Positions 1-9,853 of a DNA stretch of 29,645 bases are shown here, piece by piece. The DNA comes from Lenisia limosa (Eukaryota > Breviatea). The first letter of the stretch is position 1; every line of letters begins with the position of its first letter. A program made the translations under genes and the position numbers. Under the pieces are notes generated by a model. That model did not search any database and was not told the origin of the DNA. It saw only the letters and a list, made by a program, of their open reading frames with translations. Location of the stretch: positions 1-29,645 of the forward strand of contig LPNZ01010644.1 of the NCBI GenBank assembly GCA_001655205.1, written 5' to 3'.

Positions 1-167
1 GTATTATTTAAGCTCCAATAAGGTGTATACTATTGTGTTTCTTGAGGTAATGGATATGGAAATAAGTTAAATAGACCATGGAAAGAAAAAGACTAAGAAA
101 AAGGGGAAAAGGTGCAACCCGGCTCAGCTCCAAAAAGCAACTAAGAGATAAGTGAAACTGTTCTTCT
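1..167. other. 3' flank of the WDR91-like gene
   Basis: This is A-rich sequence downstream of the minus-strand stop at 168-170. It should hold the polyadenylation site. No coding signal is seen. Confidence 0.5.
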
Positions 168-3100
168 TTAGTTTTCAAGAATCAATACAATGAGTTTAAC
201 TGGCAAAACTATCAAGAAGACAAAAGAGCAACGCTCACCTCTTCCGTCGTTCATTCCAGCAGCTATAAAACGGGGGCCTAGAAGAGCTGTGTGTGACACG
301 TTGACTGGTGCTTGCAGGGTGGAGAGACTTAGTGGGGGGTTTTCGGGCTGGAGATGTCAGCAATGCTTCCCTCAAAATCTGATTGGCAGGAAGTCAGTAG
401 AACGCTTACATGATGCAGTGAGAGGGAGCAAGAGCCTTGGGAGAGAACCAGCAACTCTGATGAAGACACTATTTGCGGCGATGCCTGCACTGTAAAGAAA
501 AGAAAGATCTCTTTGGGTGACAAGTCATGTGGTTGCAATAAGTGATAGAATACGTGAGTTCTTTATCCGACCATTTGGTTTGGCTTTCTGCTCTTGGGAT
601 GGAATGCAAAGGGAGAGCTGTTCGACAGGACAGATGACGACTGCAGAGTGTCGGAAGGGACGGAGAATGAGAAGAGGTTGGCTCCGGACTCCCGAAGGGA
701 CCACGATGCTGGCCGGTTAGAATGAATCAAAAACAACAAAGGAAACGGCACTCAGACCAAAGTACTCAGACAAAAGTCCCACCCCCTCCCACCAAAGCTT
801 CCGTCTGCGGTGGCGGTGAAGACGACTGAGTCCTCCGAAACACTGAGAGAAGTAATGGGCGCGTTGGCCGTCACCCTCCACGACAGTATAACGGCCTTCG
901 AGGATGTGTCTGGAGGGAGGAGTGAGCCAAGAGGTGTAACGGATTTACACTCTCCTCCCCAGAAGTAAAATTGTGCTCCATTATAACCTCTTTAGTTTAG
1001 CAAGTCATTTTACCACCTGAGAAAGATTTTTGCATTAGCCTACCATAAACGCGAATCATGCCGTCAGAACACGCCGTAATGAGCTTTGATGACCTGAAAT
1101 GTCAGAAATGGAGGGCAATGGTGGATAAAGGTTGGGAGTGATACTAATTGTTGAAACTAAGAAGGCAACCCTAGGCCACCTCAGGTGCCCACCTTAAAAC
1201 GGCCTTGGTAAAGCATATCTGTGGTGGAGGCTTGATTTTTTTCTGAATCGGTGAAAAGGTAAGGAATAAAGAAGAAAGCAAAAGTACATTAATAATGCTG
1301 ATAAAAGAGCAAAGGCGTTTAAAAGCCAGTTAGGTAAAAATAAAAAGTCTGAAATGCCTTTTACTTGCTGGTCAGGCGATTTAAGGCATGCGATGAGCGT
1401 AACTCCCCCCCCCCCACGGCNNNNNNNNNNNNNNNNNNNNNNNNNNNNNNNNNNNNNNNNNNNNNNNNNNNNNNNNNNNNNNNNNNNNNNNNNNNNNNNN
1501 NNNNNNNNNNNNNNNNNNNNNNNNNNNNNNNNNNNNNNNNNNNNNNNNNNNNNNNNNNNNNNNNNNNNNNNNCAAAGCCTAGGCTAGTCGCTTCTGCAGT
1601 ACCGTATCCCATCACTCCAGCGTATGTAAAAGCAGAGATCAACAGTAGCCTAATATTGAAGTCATGCAAGATAAACATTCTGTTTCACCAGCCTCAATTC
1701 CTTACGCTCGGCTTTCTCCATGCCCTCCACTCACTTCGGATAGTCGGAGTCCACTGAAAACGATGACGCCTACAACGTGAGGGGTATTTTTATTTTTCGA
1801 AAAAACAAAAAGAAAACAAGGGAATCAAATCTGAAGAAATTGAATTGTTACAATCATCAAATGTCTCACCAAATAGAGACTTGAACACCCAACCCCCTGG
1901 TCACATTGGGCATACCTGAACTTTGGACGCACAATCCCACACTTTGACGGACTTCTCAGAAGTGGCACATAACAGCTGATAACAGGTAAGAACTGAGTAC
2001 GCGAGAACACTCTCAACATCCACTCACACTGAGTGACTATTCATTTCACCATACTTCCAAAATAGTAGTATTTGATATTAAAAGGCCACGTTTCCCATAG
2101 AGAGACATACTACAGGACTATATCATATTATATGTATGATATGTAATATGTTAAGACTATATGGTATAATACACCCTAGGGGCACATCCTCACCAAATGC
2201 GGTGACCTCGGCATCCATGACAAGTCCACGACTGGGTTAGAGAGATGCAGTGTCGCCTCAGGGGCAAGGGCCACGTCATCATCCGGAGACCAAATACTAC
2301 AAGGTAAAACACATGTTTCCTTTGGTAGTGTCAAGATAAACAAAAAAAGTTTTATCAGAGAAAAGTGGGCATCCTCTCACCAAACGCTCTTATCAAGTGA
2401 ACTTGATGCCACTCTGGCGGCGAAAGGATCCACTACGACGGCAGTCACGGGCTGAGAATGCCGTTCAAAGACCCTCTACAGCGTCGTTACAAAGAGTCAA
2501 GATGGATGTTGTTTTGGGAAATAAAGCCAAAGGTCAAAACAAATCTTGTCTTTTATCAACAACAAAGTATCCTGAAAACCCAACCAGTTGAAGAGAGTCC
2601 GCGACGTCATGTGATGGTGTTAGCGCCTCCTCACTCGAAAGCGGCGTTCTTTATTGTTAGAGCTTCACAAGAAGGCAGTGAATGCTAATGGTCAGGATAC
2701 ATTCCTTCCTGAAGTGGTGAAGGCTTTACAGTGGTAACTTAAGGGATATATTTCCCTGTATAAGAACAATGCTGTTTCACCTCAGCAACTCACGGTACAC
2801 CCCAATTCCAACTCACGGTACATATTGGTTTTTGAGGTCACGTAACTCCTGCTGTAAAATGGCATTGTCTCTTCTCAAGTCCTCCACTTGATGCCTAACA
2901 ATTAAAAAAGGACAACTATTTGGTGGGACTGAAGATTGATGCTGTTCATACATGAAATGGGAATTGTCATTGCGCAGAATAGCAAGTTCTTGTGACATTT
3001 GCTTTGTACGATTTCGTTCAACTTGAAAAGCCATAATTCGTGGTGTAGCTGGAGGGAAGGTGAAAAATTAGAACACAATATCAAAACAAACACCAAGATG

Positions 3101-4420
3101 TTAAATTTATTGACAAACACAAAAAGAATATAATAATAAAAAAAAGGGGGGATGGGGGGCAAAGATCGACATTGAGTCCGGCATACGTGTGGCGGCAAAA
3201 ACAGTTGCTAGGAAGTTGTGGAGGGAGAGAAGAAAGAAATCATGCCAGGCCTTGCAAAAGTATCTAAACCGTCAAAAAAAAAACAATATGATAACCCTTT
3301 GCATACAAATTGTTCGTAAACTCAAGTCAACAATGAATGATACAAAATTTTTCTTAACAAACCCCCAAACTCTTGGAAAAGGGGGTCGTTTTGAGGATTG
3401 CTCACAAAGGGTAACGCTACATTGTTAACCACCATAGAAGTGTAAAACACAGCAAGCATTATCAAGAGATATGGGTCAGGGTTTTTTTTAAGGTTTTACA
3501 CACTTCTCCCAGGATTACTCGCTTGAACGCAATACATCCCACCCACAGAACCAGTGGTGCCATTCTGGTGAGGTGTGCGCCAGTTGGCCACCCACCAGTC
3601 GGAAAAAGTCCAACACCACGTCTGGTTTGTCTGAGATATGAGGTTTCATACACTTCCAATTAAAGAAAATGACAACACAACATTTCTGGCACGACAGTGA
3701 CACTATTTCCCCCCCCAAATATTAGCCTTTAAGCTTTCTCCCACAAGCCCAAATACTTTCCTTCATTGCGGACACGATGTAGAACTTCCAGAGTTCTGTT
3801 TCCAGTCGTTCCACTGGGCCCATGAATTCTTCCGCCAGTCTGACGTGTAAATCCTCAACAAACACGGCTACAAAAAACAATTGTTCCCATGAAATGATTC
3901 TGCCATCCACTTGTTTCTATTCTTAGTCCCCACGATACCGTCGACAAAAAAGCCAATCAACTACCCATATTTCCCGGCTATTATTTAGACCATCAAAAGC
4001 CCTAGCCAATGAGCCAAAATAAAACCGGATATTTTGGAGTTAGTAGTATTGCTCCCTCACCTTGAAAAGCAAACATCACAAAGAAACAACCATAGATCCC
4101 TGAAATTGTGAAACCAAACCCAAAGCGTTAAGCACAGAATCCAACCTTAGTCCAATTGCATCATGTGTTAAAACGTGCTCTAAAATGCTTTCAACAAGCT
4201 CATCAGCCTGATGGGTTAAATACTCATCAAAAAGGGAGAGGGAAACCCTTACCTTATACTGCCTCAACGGATCACTATTAATATCTTCATTAAAGGCTTT
4301 TAGTGCCTAAATGGGAATGAGAAGGCAGCTCAAAAAGATAAAACGTACTTTAGTGAAACCTCGGGATAGTAAATACTCTTTGACAAGAATGTCTGCCGCT
4401 AATATATTGTCCGCTTCCAT
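168..4420 (-). CDS. WDR91: WDR91-like endosomal WD40 protein, multi-exon
   Basis: In animals WDR91 is a Rab7 effector that, with WDR81, lowers PI3P on early endosomes and drives early-to-late endosome conversion. Exons read on the minus strand: 4420-4349, 4306-4253, 4207-4146, 4099-4061, 3839-3757, 3630-3547, 3416-3371, 3263-3187, 3048-2952, 2894-2817, 2473-2381, 2296-2194, 1975-1916, 1769-1735, an unresolved part into the gap at 1421-1572, then 1242-1193, 1093-1044, 909-793, 708-572, 484-410, 347-239, 208-168. All listed junctions keep phase. The N terminus has a LisH-like helix pair (LVKEYLLSRGFTKALKAF), followed by blocks that align residue for residue with human WDR91 (ELWKFYIV, SLHNFLATVF). 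A coiled coil (QVEDLRRDNAILQQELRDL) leads into WD40 blades (SLDKSVCIWSP, SEKSVKVWD, LITACSDGMIRVYD). The 572/571 donor is weak. The low-complexity linker of animal WDR91 is nearly absent. Confidence 0.92.
1421..1572. other. Assembly gap (N) in the WDR91-like gene
   Basis: The gap removes the region joining the central WD40 blades. A C-run (1405-1415) lies just left of it. Confidence 0.99.
2785..2823. repeat. Tandem duplication copying a donor splice site in the WDR91-like gene
   Basis: The 14-base string caactcacggtaca occurs at about 2786-2799 and again at about 2809-2822. On the minus strand each copy is a donor (taccg|tgagttg type, phase cc|gtgagt). The copy at 2817/2816 is used after the coiled coil; the other sits 23 nt downstream in the intron. 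Confidence 0.8.
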
Positions 4421-4629
4421 ATTAGCTTACAATATATGCTTTTTTGAGGATTTCTTCTCCCACACACATATGTAGAAGATCACCAAGATCTATTGTTTTT
4501 GATTGTTTGCTTGTTTTCAGGTGGTTTTTGTCGGATTTTTGTTTGTGGTTTTCTTGGACATTTATAAACATATATAAAGTGTATTTAAAACTTTAAAGAG
4601 GAGAATACTCAAAATATAATTTAGTGAAG
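4421..4629. promoter_or_regulatory. Divergent promoter region between WDR91-like gene and PEX19
   Basis: The two start codons face away from each other with 209 bp between them, so both promoters must lie here or in the 5' exons. A TATA-like run (tatataaa, 4571-4578) lies about 50 bp before the PEX19 start codon. The rest is T-rich, with no motif I can name. The regulatory role is inferred from gene order only. Confidence 0.45.
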
Positions 4630-6502
4630 ATGACTAGTGACGATATTGACTTTGATGACCTTCTAGACAGTAAGATTTCCTGATATGAGTATGAATCACA
4701 CTTAATTTTAATTTAGGCGCGCTTGCCGACTTTGATATCAAAGATAAAGCAGCTTTGAAGCAAGCTACTGAGCCACTTATTCCTAAAAAGGAGCACGAGA
4801 CGACTGGAGATGTAGATTTAGATGACGCACTCAATGATTTTGGTACAGCAGCTAAACTAAGTATGCAACCGGTCTCTCCTTTGCCAGTGTTTTTCACATT
4901 TGAAGTATAATGAAGTTTTAAGCCACTAATTGTCACAGGAAACACTTCCCCCGATGTGTTGATGGAGAAGTTGAAGAAGTCAATGGAAGACCTTGCAACC
5001 TCCACAGACGCAGCTGCTGGAATGAATGGAGAGGTTTGTTGGGTAATTTGGACCTATTAAGGAGATGTGTATAATATTTGGCTTGGCTTCATCCCCGCTT
5101 CTTCTGGCTTTGTTGTCTCACTCATTCTTCCCCTCACCATCAGGCCTTAAACACCCTCTTGGGAGATTTTGAAAACTTGGAGGAGAACCCCATGTTCAAC
5201 AATATGGTGGACAGTATGAGGGATGGAGAGGGCTATTTGTGGCATCAGGTTGCACATAGCAGTTTGATTATGTGTGAGTTTGATGAATAATTGTGTGATG
5301 GAAAATTATTCGGGTAGTTTTATATTTAAATGTCGCTTTTTGTTGAGTTACGCTTCTGTTCTCATCATAGGTGGAGATAGTGTTGTGTATTATTATTCCC
5401 AGACTTTATGAACACTCTTCTGGGCAAGGAAGTTTTCTACCCCCCGATGGCTAAACTTTTTGAAGAGGTGGGATCCCGGTGTAGTATTCGTTTGAAACAC
5501 CTCGCTGTAGTTTATTGAAATGAAGTTGTGTATTGCTCCATTCACGTTCAGAATTTACAAATGCTAGAAATGTCTTCGAGCTTTTTGTTTTATAACATAG
5601 TACCCAAAGTACCTTGAGGAGAAAGGTGACAAATTAACAGAAGAAGAACAGAAAGAGTATGGGGACCCGGTATTTCTGCTCAGACAATTTATATGATAGT
5701 ATCTGATATATCATAGTTAGGTCTTCCCTTCGTCCGAAGAAAGACTGATTTTCTCGAAAAATCCTTTTTCGGACAGTAGGGATGCCCTAATCTTAGTATA
5801 TCAGATAATATTTTTGAAAAAGATGGTACTATTTTGTAAGCGCCATTTTGTTGTAGGAACTGGTAATAAATGGTGTGATAATGTAGCACTCAACTGAAAT
5901 GAGAAATTTGAAAAACCTTAACTGAAGGGACACGTGGAATGACTCTATGTAGTATCAAGGAACAGATTGACATTTTGAGCAAGATGCTTGTAATCTACGA
6001 GGGAGTCAAGGACGGAGAGGACTTGACCAAGAAGCAGAGTGACGTTGTCTCAGAACTCCTTGAAAACGTTGGCCTTGGGTATAAAGTTTCTGGATCCTAT
6101 TTGGCTAGTGTTTTCACTATCACTTGTAATAGGGTGGCTTCAACACATCCCTTTTATCGCACAATATTAGAACTAGTCAAATTGGGTGCTCACTGCTTTT
6201 GCCAACTCTTGACTTTTAGATGCATTCACCTCCCCAAGAACTTGCGAAGAAAATTGGTGATCTTGGAATTTTGGGTGAGTGATGGATTTCTACAATCATT
6301 ATGTATGAGTTCAATTCCACAATTTGTTCCTAAACTCACCAATCAAGGTGCCCACATGTAACTGTTTCTCTCTTTGTCCTGCATTTTTTGCTAATATACA
6401 TTGTGTGAATGTATATATTCCTTTTTGTTTCCATCATTTGAGGTTCTCATTGTCAATAGAGTCAATGTTTATTTGACAGGCAATACAATGAAAAACATTT
6501 AG
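4630..6502 (+). CDS. PEX19: Peroxin-19, peroxisomal membrane-protein receptor/chaperone
   Basis: PEX19 binds newly made peroxisomal membrane proteins in the cytosol and delivers them to PEX3 on the peroxisome. Exons: 4630-4669, 4717-4860, 4939-5033, 5144-5213, 5403-5467, 5601-5669, 5960-6067, 6220-6274, then a short last exon. Phases agree throughout. The N terminus is acidic (DDIDFDDLLDSALADFD), matching the PEX3-binding helix. The middle has LMEKLKKSMEDL, and FMNTLLGKEVFYPPMAKLF followed by YPKYLEEKGDKLTEEE matches the conserved C-terminal fold. HSPPQELAKKI matches the helix before the C terminus. The last exon is either 6480-6502 (stop 6500-6502) or 6348-6361 (stop 6359-6361). The first has the better acceptor; the second gives a 73-nt intron closer to the norm here. 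Total is about 222 residues. Neither ending has a farnesylation cysteine. Confidence 0.95.
5700..5808. repeat. Hairpin (MITE-like) insert inside PEX19 intron 6
   Basis: The stretch 5700-5738 and the reverse complement of 5768-5808 align over about 40 nt with roughly three quarters identity. Both arms start tatctgatata and end in gtccgaa, around a loop of about 29 nt. The host intron (5670-5959, 290 nt) is the longest in PEX19. A non-autonomous DNA transposon remnant is the simplest reading. I do not see a clean target-site duplication. Confidence 0.6.
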
Positions 6503-9405
6503 CGGGAACGGGTGACCTTACTGACTTGGCCGAGATCCATGGCACCAAAAATGAGAACCGTCATACCCAGTTCAGTATAGAGGGTCATTTCTTGATAATT
6601 GAGACTTTGAAAGACAGCACAAACCTCCTTTTGTCGAGACCCACTCGTCACCATTACGGGGTACTTGCATGTTGTTAACTTGACCTTCACCAGACCATAG
6701 CAAGCCTAAGGATGTCATATTCCAGGGAATTGGAAATGCCATAGTTTTTGGGAAATTCGTCATATTTTTTTCAAAACGACCATATTTTCAAATAAACATC
6801 ATATTTTATGCTAATATTGAACCCTTTCCGAGACAAGGGGGGCAGGGGGGTAAAAAGGGAGGGGAAAGAAAGGAAACTTTGGTGACACGTCATTGGAATG
6901 TCGACAATATGCGGTTGTATTAATATTAACTTATTATGTGCTATGTACTACATATATGTTACTTCAGCAAACATGCAGAAGTGTTGGCGACGTGTACAGT
7001 GACAGTTGCACCCGCAGCCATGATAACCTCCTCAAGTTGGAAGCAAGGCTAAGTTGTAAGTCGGATCCTGTAATACATCGATGCTACCTACATGGAATAT
7101 TGAAGCCCTCCTGAGGAACTTATCTGACGAATCAATCAATTTCGCTTTTGTGGTCAAATGGTTTTGCGCAAAGCTGGAATCTGAAGAACTGAACTGGTCA
7201 GACGCGAGGAGGTGAAAAGGCCAAATAAGTGACATACTATATACTACATATGGATGAATGTTTTGTTTCATAGCTAAGAACATACCTAATAGCCCGCTTG
7301 TGCACCATATTTTCACCTTTCAATTTTTTAAAATGTCGTAATTGTTTTGATCGAAATCAAAGTTCCAGAGTCTTCTGAAACGGAAGAAAATGTGATTCAG
7401 AAATTGTCAAGAATTGAAATTTTAAATTTGAAAACTTGCGTGTCAACTGTCAGTAAAAATTTGACTTGTAAAGTGTTGATATGATATGTATCTCATCCTT
7501 TTCTCTCATTAAACCCCCTTACAGAGTGTAATCAAGACACTGTTCGATCCATTCGTCATGGTCGGTCAGTCCCCCTCTGAGATGCTGGTCTTTGACAATG
7601 GTAGTGTCGTTGGTTGGGACCGTCTCCCCCATTCTCCATGACGCAAGCGCAAAGTCATCTTGTGGCCTGTACAAGGGGTAATTTTTGTTGAAGAATAATA
7701 CCATAATTAAAAATAACTCATAAAAATAACACATGATAAAAATAAATAAAAAATTACGTCCAAAAAGGCAGGTGAATAAACGTACAGCTGAACTTCAACA
7801 GTCAGTGTTGGGCCCTGTGCGATTAGAAGGAAACAAAACTTGGGAGCCTACAGGAGCATGGATGACCTTCGGTGGTATCAACCACGCATGTCCGGGCTTG
7901 ACATCGTAGGACTGTAGCAGGGTGTAGCATTTGTCATCCTTACCAAAATGCCCCAAGGCCTGAAACTGTCAAAACTGACAAAATCCAAAGAACCAATCCA
8001 ATCTGAATTACCCTATTAACCTCTTTGACTTGGTCTTTGGACACCCCTGGGTTGAGCCCTATACGCGTTTTGCAAAGTGTGACTTGCGGGAGATCTGAAG
8101 ATCAGCAAAAATGTTATCATTAACACCTGTAATCTGATACCCCTGAATGCAACTCTGTTGGCTCTGAATCATGAACCCTATTGTTAAGAACTGAGATGGC
8201 CCCCTACCATAAGGATCTTGGGTATTGTCTGCCTATGACCGTTAACAAATCTAGGAAGAAAGTAACAAACCATAAAATCTCTTTCTGGTGCCAGAAGGGG
8301 AAAGTAGTAGGCTTCCAACTTGCCAACACCGCTGGTTTTACCATTGGAAATTTTTCCCTAAACATTAACCAGACGAGGCATCAGTGGACAAACCGGGTGG
8401 ACATGGCATGGGATAGGGGGCACCTCTTGCGCAGCCCCCTCAATATTCGGGGTCACGGGGTTGCCCTAAAAATTACAATATTTACGAATTTGGAATGTAT
8501 CAAGGAAGTGCTATAAATACCATAGCCACCCACTCCAATATAAAGGATATAAATACCACAGCCCCCACCCCAATATCAAGGATTTTGATGAGCGGCCAGG
8601 ATCCATCAACTGGAAGCACCTGTACTGTTATTTCAAGGGAGGCGGTAGAGATGTACGTTCATCTTTTGAAACAAGGGGCTGGATCCACATATTGAGGGCA
8701 TACCTTCAGCTCTTCTACGGGCATTCCAGTTGTCTAAAAATGGTAAAAATAACGGTTGGGCTCGGATTGAGGTAAAATGATGTACCTTTTCGCATGAAAT
8801 GCCTTCGTTGTCCTTCATGACCCCGTTTTCAGCTTGAACAGTGCTACAAATCCATCGTTCTTGGAAATTAGAGGAAATCATATGTGCAGGTCTTGTTATT
8901 ATTTCTTTCGTTCTAATTAATTTACATTATATTAATAAAACTCAGACGATATATGATATGTACATTACGCATCATAAGAAATACACCTGTCATCAACATA
9001 TTCGGCAAATATAGCAGCAGTGGAAAACCATATGTACTTCAAGAAATAACCCTTTTCATACCTACAGCAAGGTAACCTCTACTGTCTTTTTGGCTCCCTT
9101 GAGACCCTGCTATATGAGGAGCTTTATATGTAAACACATGTGGCTTGGGAGAATGTTTGTGCACTAGTCACAGTTTTAAAAATGAATGGGCTGTTGACGA
9201 ATATAAAAACACAGTGAAGATTTTATTTACCGTTTAAGCAGTTCATGTTATCACCTCGTAACGGATTAAACCGCAAATTAGTACTGTGCCATTGTGCCCA
9301 GTAGAGTAGAACACCAGAGCCTTATTCAATTGATATATTCACCTGTACTGACCAACCATCATTTTCAGCCAGTATGTTTCTGCCAGAGTACTGGGGTCTC
9401 CATAC
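6499..9405 (-). CDS. Cupin protein resembling class I mannose-6-phosphate isomerase
   Basis: Class I PMI enzymes interconvert mannose-6-phosphate and fructose-6-phosphate in a zinc cupin fold. Exons, minus strand: 9405-9343, 8891-8786, 8733-8704, 8619-8569, 8465-8394, 8357-8208, 8163-8127, 8094-8021, 7959-7852, 7814-7786, 7666-7523, 7374-7317, 7188-7092, 7048-6973, 6705-6625, 6590-6499. Family marks are PCHVHPG (metal site), GVGKLEAYYFPLL (metal-ligand Glu), CKTRIGLNPGV, VKPGHAWLIPPKVIHAPG (second metal site and His) and a C-terminal jelly-roll segment ACLLWSGEGQVNN. The 5' end is not certain; the first exon may lie in or near the gap 9520-9650. Exon 7374-7317 breaks frame (in-frame TGA at 7322-7320) unless one base is removed in an A-run. 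The last two exon borders are tentative. Substrate is unproven; a related sugar-phosphate or non-enzymatic cupin is possible. Confidence 0.78.
7317..7374 (-). other. Apparent frameshift or in-frame stop in the cupin gene
   Basis: This exon follows the DYT-L block in phase and reads RLWNFDFDQNNYDILKN, then TGA, three bases before a good donor (aaag|gtgaaa). Deleting one A from the run before it gives phase 2, which joins the next exon (7188-7092) in phase. Downstream exons remain family-like. The run of A/T makes an assembly indel likely; a true pseudogene or a read-through TGA is possible. Confidence 0.55.
8512..8582. repeat. 35-bp tandem duplication spanning a donor splice site
   Basis: Two near-identical copies lie head to tail: 8512-8547 and 8548-8582, each starting tataaataccayagcc and ending caatatmaagga. 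The right copy holds the end of exon 8619-8569 and its donor site. The left copy lies wholly in the intron and so carries a second, decayed donor. Confidence 0.85.
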
Positions 9406-9853
9406 CTAAATAAAATGGGAGTTAACCTGTTCAAACTGTATAGACGAGGAGTATAAATATCGATGGTTTTGTGAAGAGGAAAATGATACGCATTCTTTTA
9501 ACATTCCTGTTAAGACTCCNNNNNNNNNNNNNNNNNNNNNNNNNNNNNNNNNNNNNNNNNNNNNNNNNNNNNNNNNNNNNNNNNNNNNNNNNNNNNNNNN
9601 NNNNNNNNNNNNNNNNNNNNNNNNNNNNNNNNNNNNNNNNNNNNNNNNNNTGAAGTTTGGTTTGCTGAGTGTTGATAGAGTTTTGAATTGTTTGGTTGTC
9701 TCTTAAAGACGTAAAATATATATTCAAAAAATAATTACAACAATATCAAAAGAAAGAACAAAAAACAAAAAACAGGGCATACAAGGAGAAGCGGGACGGA
9801 GGCAGGAGGGTCTAGTTTGCAGTTAAGTTCTGAAGTCATTTGCTTGCTAGGAT
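9406..9853. other. Spacer holding the uncertain 5' end of the cupin gene
   Basis: A gap covers 9520-9650. The minus-strand sequence 9490-9430 could give a short first exon with an ATG followed by a hydrophobic run, but I cannot confirm it. The rest (9651-9853) is A-rich on the plus strand with no coding signal, and should include the 3' end of the RasGAP gene. Confidence 0.4.
9520..9650. other. Assembly gap (N)
   Basis: The gap lies upstream of the cupin gene and may hide its first exon. No homopolymer at its edge. Confidence 0.99.

Noticed and set aside
190-495. A 101-codon plus-strand open frame.
   Set aside because: It lies opposite the last WD40 exons of the WDR91-like gene and has no domain or splice support.
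2110-2175. An AT-rich imperfect palindrome in a WDR91 intron.
   Set aside because: Low complexity; pairing of this quality is expected in AT-rich introns.
2458-2688. A basic 76-codon plus-strand open frame.
   Set aside because: It overlaps an intron and the antisense of the WD40 exon 2473-2381; composition is not protein-like.
3462-3718. A minus-strand segment (VVLDFFRLVGGQL) first looked like an importin-13/transportin-type helix.
   Set aside because: Neighbouring exons align with WDR91 in order and phase, so it is part of that gene.
7317-7322. A variant genetic code with TGA as a sense codon.
   Set aside because: Other genes here use TGG for tryptophan and need no in-frame TGA; an indel in an A-run explains the single case better.
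8181-8516. A 111-codon plus-strand open frame.
   Set aside because: It is antisense to three exons of the cupin gene that carry the metal motifs.
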